In this document: positions 1 to 5,382 of the stretch, in pieces
Position numbering within the stretch: the first letter of the stretch is position 1
How the letters are laid out: every line of letters starts with the position of its first letter
Origin: Gluconacetobacter dulcium
Lineage (GTDB): Bacteria; Pseudomonadota; Alphaproteobacteria; Acetobacterales; Acetobacteraceae
NCBI RefSeq assembly: GCF_014174165.1
Contig: NZ_JABEQN010000023.1
Location: 1-64,000 of the forward strand
DNA length: 64,000 bases
Direction of reading: 5' to 3'
Made by a program: the position numbers and the translations under genes
The notes under the pieces: model-generated
Seen by the model: only the letters and a program-made list of their open reading frames with translations
The model's database searches: none
Told to the model about the DNA's origin: nothing

Positions 1-472
1 TGTTCAGGGTTGAGCAAAGGCGGAAGGGACCCATGCTCCCAAACGGGCTCCAGACCCTCGGGGGGGACGGGCTCCCTTCCGCTATACATCCTCGCACATC
101 ACCAACAGACAAGGGGGGGGCAGAAGATAACGGGGCTCTGAAGCGAGGATTTTCATCTGGCGGATAGCAGATGATGTAGGGAACGGGGTCATACATAATA
201 AACGACAGTCGCGGCCGGCTATATGATGACCGGATCAGATCCTCCACCCGCCCCATGATTCGGTTGAGATGATGGACCTGCTCTTCTGTCGACAGGGATC
301 TAAAATCCTCCTTTTCGTCATCCGAAACCGGAGAGTGGTAGAAATCCACCGCCTTCAGGGCAGCTTGGCGCGCGTTCTCTGCGGCCTGATCGACCAGAAC
401 CTTCCGCATGGCCTGCTCGATCAGGTCCTTGAGAGCGATTTCGAGAGCGGGGGTGAGGGGGAAAGCGGTCAT
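1..472 (-). CDS. phage-element hypothetical protein, partial (C-terminus beyond left edge)
   Basis: The reading frame opens at an ATG at 472 and stays open for 157 codons to the left edge, so its stop lies outside the window. The start overlaps the stop of the upstream gene as ATGA, which supports translation as the third gene of a leftward operon behind the Cro-like gene. The first 70 residues look like charged amphipathic helices rich in Ala, Glu and Lys. The later part is rich in Pro, Ser and Tyr and has little secondary-structure character. I do not recognise the family. Its position, immediately downstream of cro in the rightward-arm equivalent of lambda, suggests an early phage function. 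Confidence 0.6.
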   Translation of the reverse strand, partial: MTAFPLTPALEIALKDLIEQAMRKVLVDQAAENARQAALKAVDFYHSPVSDDEKEDFRSLSTEEQVHHLNRIMGRVEDLIRSSYSRPRLSFIMYDPVPYIICYPPDENPRFRAPLSSAPPLSVGDVRGCIAEGSPSPPRVWSPFGSMGPFRLCSTLN

Positions 473-741
473 ACAGCATCTCCCGCCGACGGCGCCGAGG
501 CATCGACCCTCTTCATAACGAAGGCCACCAGCTTCTCCGCGTAGTCAAAAAGATCGTTTTCACGCCCCTTGCCGAGGACAACTCGCCCAAAGACGTAATC
601 TACGGCCCACATGCGCACGGCCTGTTCCGTCGATAGGTCCGCGTGGCATCGCACGTGGGCCGCATCCGACCGGATCGCCTCCGGGTGACCCGGAGCGTCC
701 TCGGCGGCATGTTGGGGAGTGTGAGGGACAGGAGGGGTCAT
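469..741 (-). CDS. small phage-element hypothetical protein
   Basis: This 90-residue protein starts at 741, overlapping the stop of the Cro-like gene by four bases, and its own stop overlaps the next start, so the three genes form a coupled leftward operon. The N-terminal 30 residues are Pro/His/Ala-rich and look disordered. Residues 37-80 contain a hydrophobic-aromatic stretch (around VRMWAVDYVFGRVVLG) followed by an acidic-basic helix. There is no signal peptide, cysteine motif or recognisable catalytic motif. Function unknown; it is likely expressed early with cro. Confidence 0.6.
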   Translation of the reverse strand: MTPPVPHTPQHAAEDAPGHPEAIRSDAAHVRCHADLSTEQAVRMWAVDYVFGRVVLGKGRENDLFDYAEKLVAFVMKRVDASAPSAGDAV

Positions 742-944
742 GCGGCTACTCCGCTAGGGAACAAATCCGGACGCAGTTTGCTTCGGTCGATTCCGGAGGC
801 TTTTTCAACCAGAACTACGCGCTCTGCTGGGATTTTTCCGCGTTTCTTCCAGCCGCATATGCTGGGAGGAGAGACGCCAATGGCCTTCGCCAAGGCGCAG
901 ACACCACCAGAACGCTTTATCGCGAGGTCGATCATGCTTTCCAT
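738..944 (-). CDS. Cro/YdaS-family HTH regulator
   Basis: The 68-residue protein is nearly all one helix-turn-helix unit. Residues 15-40 (ALAKAIGVSPPSICGWKKRG) match the Cro/YdaS pattern in which a short helix pair is followed by a G-W-K/R-R-G-x-I-P-A turn. In phages such proteins repress the CI gene and commit to lytic growth; in YdaS-YdaT loci they act as antitoxins. Divergent orientation from the repressor at 1037, with paired palindromes between them, argues for the Cro role. The promoter -10 element lies so close to the ATG that the mRNA may be leaderless; an internal ATG at 935 preceded by GGAAAG is an alternative start. Confidence 0.85.
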   Translation of the reverse strand: MESMIDLAIKRSGGVCALAKAIGVSPPSICGWKKRGKIPAERVVLVEKASGIDRSKLRPDLFPSGVAA

Positions 945-951
945 TTTGCGA

Positions 952-981
952 TAATTAGCACAGGGCTAATTTTCTGCGCAA
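952..981 (-). promoter_or_regulatory. candidate PR promoter for the cro operon
   Basis: Read on the minus strand, TTGCGC (981-976) is followed after 18 bases by TAATTA (957-952). The -10 box lies inside the inverted repeat at 953-971, so a bound repressor would block it. The layout parallels the promoter at 2229-2258 (TTGCGT-N18-TAATAA). Confidence 0.6.
953..971. promoter_or_regulatory. operator OR-1, perfect inverted repeat
   Basis: AATTAGC and GCTAATT are perfect 7-base inverted arms around a 5-base spacer (ACAGG). The core TTAGC-N5-GCTAA recurs at 989, 2206 and 2241, all next to divergent or early promoters, which is what repressor operators look like. It covers the -10 of the leftward cro promoter. 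Confidence 0.8.
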
Positions 982-988
982 GTGGACG

Positions 989-1003
989 TTAGCTACAGGC
1001 GAA
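989..1003. promoter_or_regulatory. operator OR-2, imperfect copy
   Basis: TTAGC, five bases (TACAG), then GCGAA: one mismatch from the consensus TTAGC-N5-GCTAA. Its centre lies 34 bases from OR-1. It lies between OR-1 and the repressor gene, where it could control the repressor's own promoter. Confidence 0.65.
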
Positions 1004-1036
1004 TATGAGAATGAAATTTTATGCCATTTTGGGGTT

Positions 1037-1360
1037 ATGAGTTTAGCAACGCGCTTGAGAACATTACGAGAACATGCAACCTTGGGTCAAGCCGAGGTTG
1101 CTGCCGCTCTCGACGTCTCCATACCGACGGTGAGTGAGTGGGAGTCCGGCAAGAAAAAGCCATCTCGACATAGGATTCCTGCGTTGGCCCGTCTCTTCGG
1201 TGTAAGCACTGATTACCTTTTGAGCGGCCAGGAGCTGCGTCTTCCAGATCGTGATGAAAATGGAGAAGAAGAATCTCTAGTGGCTTTATATAGAGCAGCA
1301 GACAGAGAGGTGAAAATTGCCGTTATGACGCTTCTCCGGGCAGCTTCTGATAAAAATTAG
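1037..1360 (+). CDS. CI-like XRE-family phage repressor
   Basis: The 107-residue protein has an N-terminal XRE helix-turn-helix (residues 6-60): LRTLREHATLGQAEVAAALD then SIPTVSEWESGKKKP, followed by the typical LARLFGVSTDYLLSG tail. It lacks the C-terminal peptidase domain of lambda CI, so it should dimerise by short C-terminal helices and would not be cleaved by RecA. It sits divergently to the Cro-like gene and is flanked on both sides by pairs of the same palindrome, making it the probable lysogeny repressor. Its last 38 bases overlap the convergent exonuclease gene. Base composition is lower in GC than the chromosome. Confidence 0.85.
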   Translation: MSLATRLRTLREHATLGQAEVAAALDVSIPTVSEWESGKKKPSRHRIPALARLFGVSTDYLLSGQELRLPDRDENGEEESLVALYRAADREVKIAVMTLLRAASDKN

Positions 1361-2156
1361 TTCGCTTAGTTACATTATTTCTTCTGGGTAGAATATCTGG
1401 GCGGCAAGGCGGCTCTATAAAGTTTTGCCATGACGGAAATTCAAAGTCCGACCGCGGTCTCTGACCCCTTACCCAGTAAAGCCAGATTGCCATACACATG
1501 AACGCATCTTCAAAAGCATCGTGCGTATCGCTCTTTCGATGTATGCCGATTCGTTCTGCGCAAGCCTTCAAAGAGGCAGGGTAAAAACCTTGGGCTCTAG
1601 CTTCTATCATTGTACAATATACTGGTTTTTCGGGCATCTCCTGCCTGCACATCTCGAATGATCTTTTTACAAATGGAATATCAAACGCAGCATTGTGCGC
1701 GATTATTGCATCGCACTCACTCAAGAAGTCTCGTATTTCGTCAAGTCTCTGTACGAATACCTCCTGATGCCTCAGCGTCCAGTCATCAATTCCATGTATG
1801 CGTTCGGCTTCTTTATGTGATTTTTTAAGTGGGTCAAATATAAGGTTTAAAATTTTCAAATTATTAGAGTGATCATTTTTTCTATTCACTAGTATCATTG
1901 AGAGACTTACAATTTGATCGGAACTATGTAGTCCTGTTGTTTCTATATCTATAAATAAAGGTCTATTTACGTCCTGAAGATAGCCTCCCGATCTCAGTGT
2001 ATCATTACCTTGTTTCTCCGAAGGCAACGACGTAGATGCAGCGGGCTGTATGGCTGCTGGAAGACTGTCGAACTGCTCGCATGAAGGCGGCGGCAATTTG
2101 ATCGGCTCGCTCGATTTTCTATCTTTCGATCCAAAGAGCCAGCGCCAAATTCCCAT
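1323..2156 (-). CDS. DEDD-family 3'-5' exonuclease (DnaQ-like), phage cargo
   Basis: The 277-residue protein has an N-terminal 65-residue Ser/Pro-rich linker and then a DnaQ-type exonuclease fold. Motifs are visible in order: FIDIETTGL (Exo I, about residue 68), IIAHNAAFD (Exo II) and THDAFEDA (Exo III), giving the four acidic residues and the histidine of the DEDDh class. The family removes nucleotides from 3' ends of DNA or RNA. The start at 2156 has a strong AGGAGGA site upstream. The gene is clearly more AT-rich than its neighbours and is transcribed against the repressor, as expected of a later-acquired cargo (moron) gene. Its substrate cannot be told from sequence. Confidence 0.85.
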   Translation of the reverse strand: MGIWRWLFGSKDRKSSEPIKLPPPSCEQFDSLPAAIQPAASTSLPSEKQGNDTLRSGGYLQDVNRPLFIDIETTGLHSSDQIVSLSMILVNRKNDHSNNLKILNLIFDPLKKSHKEAERIHGIDDWTLRHQEVFVQRLDEIRDFLSECDAIIAHNAAFDIPFVKRSFEMCRQEMPEKPVYCTMIEARAQGFYPASLKACAERIGIHRKSDTHDAFEDAFMCMAIWLYWVRGQRPRSDFEFPSWQNFIEPPCRPDILPRRNNVTKRTNFYQKLPGEAS

Positions 2157-2205
2157 TTGTTCCTCCTGATTGTTACATAAAATAACCGTCTCTGGCTGGA
2201 TGTGA

Positions 2206-2220
2206 TTAGCCTTAAGCTAA
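2206..2220. promoter_or_regulatory. operator OL-2, perfect inverted repeat
   Basis: TTAGC-CTTAA-GCTAA is a perfect copy of the palindrome at 953-971. It lies upstream of the rightward operon promoter, 35 bases (centre to centre) from the next copy. Confidence 0.8.
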
Positions 2221-2228
2221 AATTGCTC

Positions 2229-2258
2229 TTGCGTGATTAATTAGCTTGTAGCTAATAA
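2229..2258 (+). promoter_or_regulatory. candidate PL promoter for the operon starting at 2278
   Basis: TTGCGT (2229-2234), 18-base spacer, TAATAA (2253-2258). The -10 box overlaps operator 2241-2255. Transcription would begin near 2265, leaving about 13 bases before the ATG at 2278. Confidence 0.6.
2241..2255. promoter_or_regulatory. operator OL-1, perfect inverted repeat
   Basis: TTAGC-TTGTA-GCTAA, a perfect copy of the palindrome. It lies between the -35 and -10 of the candidate rightward promoter and runs into the -10. Confidence 0.8.
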
Positions 2259-2277
2259 TGACCATCGCCACCCCGCG

Positions 2278-2580
2278 ATGGAGGAACCGTTGCCCACCAC
2301 CCCACAGACCATCACCGTCACGCTAGGCTCGTCCTATGTGGACCGCGTTACCGGCTTCAGCGGTATCGCAACCGCCCGGACCGAGTATCTGACCGGCCGT
2401 AGCCGCGTCGAGCTTTCACCCAGCTTGCGCCCCGACGGCAGGTTGCCCCGGCCCGAGTGGTTCGATGAGGAGCGGCTGGACCGGGCTCAGCCCTGCAACC
2501 TCGGAGGTCGTCCGAAGAAGGACGAGACCAGTCAGGAGGCTTCCGAACGCCGGGCGCGTGAACGGGCGATCCAGGCATGA
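2278..2580 (+). CDS. small conserved phage protein, first gene of the early operon
   Basis: A 100-residue protein. Residues 14-65 follow a pattern I recall in short phage and prophage proteins, a beta-rich core with YVDRVTGFSGIATARTEYLTG and, later, EWFDEERL. The function of that group is not established. The C-terminal third is highly charged and probably unstructured. It is the first gene behind the operator-controlled promoter and is coupled to the next gene by an ATGA overlap. Confidence 0.65.
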   Translation: MEEPLPTTPQTITVTLGSSYVDRVTGFSGIATARTEYLTGRSRVELSPSLRPDGRLPRPEWFDEERLDRAQPCNLGGRPKKDETSQEASERRARERAIQA

Positions 2581-2864
2581 GCGCGCGTCGACCGAATGCT
2601 GCGCTGGAAACCGCGGTGATCCCGCGCGCGGAACTGGACGCACAGAACGCGCTGCTGGCCTTGGCCGATCGCGCCCTTGGCCTGGTGATAGATGGCGGCC
2701 CGCATGGCGAAATGGCGCTGCTCGATCTGGAGCGGGCCTATATCCTCGCCCGCACCGTGATCCGTAACGGGATCGACAGTCGGCCGGTGCGTTTTGCCCC
2801 GACAACGGTGATGCGACGCCCCAACCGTCCACGCCGCGCCTGCATCGGCAGCATCGCGTCATGA
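2577..2864 (+). CDS. phage-element hypothetical protein
   Basis: A 95-residue protein whose ATG overlaps the preceding stop. Residues 12-65 form Ala/Leu-rich helices, while the C-terminal 30 residues are strongly basic (several Arg and Pro), compatible with nucleic-acid contact. No family recognised. Kept because start and stop are both coupled to neighbours. Confidence 0.5.
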   Translation: MSARRPNAALETAVIPRAELDAQNALLALADRALGLVIDGGPHGEMALLDLERAYILARTVIRNGIDSRPVRFAPTTVMRRPNRPRRACIGSIAS

Positions 2865-3091
2865 GCAACATCGGCCGCCAAATCACGAAGCTAGTCGACG
2901 CGATCCTGGCGCACCCGCCGACAGACAACGCTGAGTTGCTGGGCGCTGCGACGCAGATAGAGCGCGATGCGGCGTCCCTTTCGGAGACCTGTCTTACCCA
3001 GGCGCGCCGCCTGCGCGATTACGCCGCCGTCCGCCAAGCGCAGATGGACGGCGCTCCCCCTGAAAACACAATCGCCCCGGATGCGCGATAG
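2861..3091 (+). CDS. phage-element hypothetical protein, helical
   Basis: A 76-residue protein that starts within the preceding stop (ATGA). It reads as two amphipathic helices, residues 1-20 and 30-60, with no Trp, no membrane segment and one Cys. The spacing of hydrophobic residues would allow a short coiled coil. No family recognised. It ends 22 bases before the next start. Confidence 0.5.
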   Translation: MSNIGRQITKLVDAILAHPPTDNAELLGAATQIERDAASLSETCLTQARRLRDYAAVRQAQMDGAPPENTIAPDAR

Positions 3092-3113
3092 CGCGCCGGG
3101 TAGGAGAGGCATC

Positions 3114-3401
3114 ATGCCCGCACCCCTGACCGAGGAACAGTTTTCCCGACTGCTGGGCCGATGCTCTTACGCCAAGCAGCGCCGGATTGCGAAGCTGGCG
3201 AAGGACATCGAATATCTTCAGCGCACGGCGGCAACGAGTCGCTTCATGGGCAACCCGGAGATGCACAAGGTGCTGACCGGCATCATCTGCGACAACGTGC
3301 TGGAGATCGAGCACATCCTGCTGCGCGATCCCGGCGTGCCCGAGATCCCGGCGCCGCCGGGTGGCTGCGTGATGCTGCCGCATTACGGGCGCGTGTCATG
3401 A
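3114..3401 (+). CDS. phage-element hypothetical protein
   Basis: The frame is open upstream, but the ATG at 3114 is preceded by GGAGAGG at ideal spacing, so this start is chosen over upstream ones, giving 95 residues. Residues 10-60 are basic and helical (YAKQRRIAKLAKDIEYL). The C-terminal 25 residues are Pro/Gly-rich. Unknown function. The stop overlaps the start of the next gene. Confidence 0.55.
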   Translation: MPAPLTEEQFSRLLGRCSYAKQRRIAKLAKDIEYLQRTAATSRFMGNPEMHKVLTGIICDNVLEIEHILLRDPGVPEIPAPPGGCVMLPHYGRVS

Positions 3402-3514
3402 GGGGCGTTGAACAGCCGAGCGTCAGCCCGTTTCGTGCGATCCTGATCGCGATCTGTGCCGGCATGCTGTTCTGGCTGGCCGTGGCTCTGACTGTCCTGT
3501 GGGGGCCGTCATGA
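3398..3514 (+). CDS. 38-residue single-pass membrane peptide
   Basis: Starts at ATG 3398 inside the preceding stop (ATGA) and encodes only 38 residues. Residues 13-35 are one uninterrupted hydrophobic segment (AILIAICAGMLFWLAVALTV), a convincing transmembrane helix after a short polar N-terminus. Tight coupling on both sides supports it as a real gene despite its size. Function unknown. Confidence 0.55.
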   Translation: MRGVEQPSVSPFRAILIAICAGMLFWLAVALTVLWGPS

Positions 3515-3765
3515 GCAAGCTGCAAGCGCCCAGCCATCCGATGCCGGATCAGGAAGGTCATTACTGGGCAAAATGGTGCATCGCTTCCGATGGCACGCGG
3601 GATGGCGACGAGCTGACCCCCAGCAACAAATGGGAAATCGTTCAGGTCAACGACAATAACGGCGAGGAAATGATGCGGTTTACTGTGTCTGTTCCCGGCG
3701 TCGAGGCAGCCCAATGGCTCGATTGCTTCGTGTGGGGGCCGCGCGTGCCGGAGTATCGCGGATGA
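3511..3765 (+). CDS. phage-element hypothetical protein, beta-rich
   Basis: The start at 3511 is chosen because it overlaps the previous stop as ATGA; an in-frame ATG lies 12 bases upstream. The 84-residue product is acidic with several Trp (GHYWAKW, AAQWLDCFVW) and a central beta-rich region around KWEIVQVNDNNG. It resembles small phage proteins annotated only as hypothetical. No catalytic motif seen. Confidence 0.55.
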   Translation: MSKLQAPSHPMPDQEGHYWAKWCIASDGTRDGDELTPSNKWEIVQVNDNNGEEMMRFTVSVPGVEAAQWLDCFVWGPRVPEYRG

Positions 3766-3977
3766 CCAATTCCCATATCCGGACGCCGATGATGTGCTGG
3801 CTCGCCATCATCATCGCCCTGCGCGCCTGCCGCGATTGCGCGGGCCGGGGCTGGATTCGCACCACCTGGTCGGGCGGCCGGGATCTGTTCGTTTTTCGGA
3901 GCGTCGATGCCTTGGCGATCTGTGCCGGTTGCGATGGTGACGGGCGGCAGGTCTGGGCGCGGGGAGGGGCGGCATGA
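3762..3977 (+). CDS. small putative zinc-ribbon protein
   Basis: The ATG at 3762 overlaps the stop of the previous gene. The 71-residue protein has a hydrophobic N-terminus (residues 9-21) and two CxxC pairs: CRDCAGRGW at about residues 24-32 and CAGCDGDG at about 54-61. The spacing resembles a DnaJ-type or phage zinc ribbon that could bind nucleic acid or a partner protein. The neighbour overlap on both sides supports the call. Confidence 0.55.
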   Translation: MTNSHIRTPMMCWLAIIIALRACRDCAGRGWIRTTWSGGRDLFVFRSVDALAICAGCDGDGRQVWARGGAA

Positions 3978-4525
3978 GCAAGCAGCGATACGCTTGGGTG
4001 CCGTCCGAAACCGGCGACGAGATGACGCTCATCGTGGACGGCAAACGTGCGGGCGCACTGATCCTGTGGGAAGACAACGAGGACCGTAGCCAAGGCTGGA
4101 CCTGTGTTGTGGTGACGGAAGACGGCGACGATCGGGAGCTTATGACGCCCGACGCATTTTGGACGCCTCTTGAGAAAGCGCAGCGGTTTTTGCTGGATGC
4201 AGTGGGGCTCGGTGATACCGATGCACCGGTATCGGAGGTACCGCAGGAGCCGGCGGTCACTCGGTTGGAACCTGGGCGTGAGGTCGCACTGACGTGCTCG
4301 ATCGCCGCAATGTTGCGCCGGGAGCGCGGGAAAAGCGGCATGAGCCAGCAGGATCTGGCTCGGGCAGTCGGGGTCAAGACCGATGTCGTAAAGGACTGGG
4401 AGGCGGCTTTGCGTCAGCCTCGCATGGCGCAACTGCTCGATGTCTTGTCGGTTCTCGGCGCGCTGCCTCGCGCGATGCACGAGATCCTTGCAGAAAATGC
4501 AAAGAATTGGGGAGCGCAGTCATGA
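3974..4525 (+). CDS. XRE-type HTH protein with N-terminal domain of unknown function
   Basis: In this 183-residue protein residues 1-80 form a beta-rich unit of unknown type, residues 85-105 are an acidic Pro-containing linker, and residues 108-165 form an XRE helix-turn-helix (MLRRERGKSGMSQQDLARAV, then TDVVKDWEAALRQP). It is coupled by overlaps to the zinc-ribbon gene before it and to the adenine methyltransferase after it. HTH proteins next to methyltransferases often regulate them (C-protein or XRE type), so control of the two methylases is a reasonable guess. It could also be an early phage regulator. Confidence 0.7.
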   Translation: MSKQRYAWVPSETGDEMTLIVDGKRAGALILWEDNEDRSQGWTCVVVTEDGDDRELMTPDAFWTPLEKAQRFLLDAVGLGDTDAPVSEVPQEPAVTRLEPGREVALTCSIAAMLRRERGKSGMSQQDLARAVGVKTDVVKDWEAALRQPRMAQLLDVLSVLGALPRAMHEILAENAKNWGAQS

Positions 4526-5382
4526 ACGCCATCTCGCGCCCCGCCCTCCGCTGGCATGGCGGCAAATGGCGTCTTGCCCCGTGGGTGATCGAGCATTTTC
4601 CGCCGCACGATTGCTATGTCGAGCCGTTCGGCGGCGCGGCATCCGTCCTGCTGCGCAAGCCGCGTGTCGGCGCCGAGGTCTATAACGACCTGGACGACGA
4701 CGTGGTCGGCTTGTTCCGGGTCCTCCGCGACGCCGAACAGGCGCAACGTCTGATCGCCCAGCTACGCCTGACCCCGTTCGCACGGGCCGAGGATGCCGAT
4801 TGTCGCCGGCCGGCGCCCGGTGCGGATCCGGTGGAGCGGGCGCGGCGAATGATCGCCCGGTCGTTTATGGGGTTCGGGAGCGACAGCAGCCGGCAGGACC
4901 GCACCACGGGCTTCCGCTCATCGACCAACCGAGACAGCGGGAAATCGACACCGGCCCGCGACTGGTCGAACTATCCGGATGCGTTGCGCCTGATCGTGGA
5001 TCGCCTACAGGCGGTCGTGATCGAGCATCGCGACGCGATCGAGGTCATGCGCCAACATGATCGGCCGACGACGCTGCATTACGTCGATCCGCCGTATCTG
5101 CCGGCGACGCGGCGCCTGTCGCATCGGGGTCATGGATACGTCCACGAACTGACGACAGAGGATCATAGCCGGCTGCTGGCCGCGCTGTGCGAGCTGACCG
5201 GCATGGTGGTCCTGAGCGGCTATCCGCACCGGTCCTATGACGCCGCGCTGCCTGGCTGGATGCGCGTCACCACCAGTACCCATGCCGACGGCGCCCAGCC
5301 GCGCGTCGAGGCGCTTTGGATCAATCCGGCTGCCCAGCAGGCCCTCGCGCAGCAGAGTTTGCCGTTTGGAGAGGTAGCATGA
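4522..5382 (+). CDS. Dam-like (D12 class) N6-adenine DNA methyltransferase
   Basis: Start at ATG 4522, overlapping the preceding stop; 286 residues, normal for the D12 family. It opens with LRWHGGKWRLAPWVIEHFP, the usual N-terminal signature that binds S-adenosylmethionine, followed by YVEPFGGAASVLL (motif I/X region) and, late in the protein, YVDPPYLP, the catalytic DPPY motif. It transfers a methyl group to the N6 of adenine in DNA. The phage context and absence of a neighbouring endonuclease suggest a solitary methylase protecting phage DNA from host restriction or adjusting gene expression. The target sequence cannot be read from the protein. Confidence 0.9.
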   Translation: MNAISRPALRWHGGKWRLAPWVIEHFPPHDCYVEPFGGAASVLLRKPRVGAEVYNDLDDDVVGLFRVLRDAEQAQRLIAQLRLTPFARAEDADCRRPAPGADPVERARRMIARSFMGFGSDSSRQDRTTGFRSSTNRDSGKSTPARDWSNYPDALRLIVDRLQAVVIEHRDAIEVMRQHDRPTTLHYVDPPYLPATRRLSHRGHGYVHELTTEDHSRLLAALCELTGMVVLSGYPHRSYDAALPGWMRVTTSTHADGAQPRVEALWINPAAQQALAQQSLPFGEVA

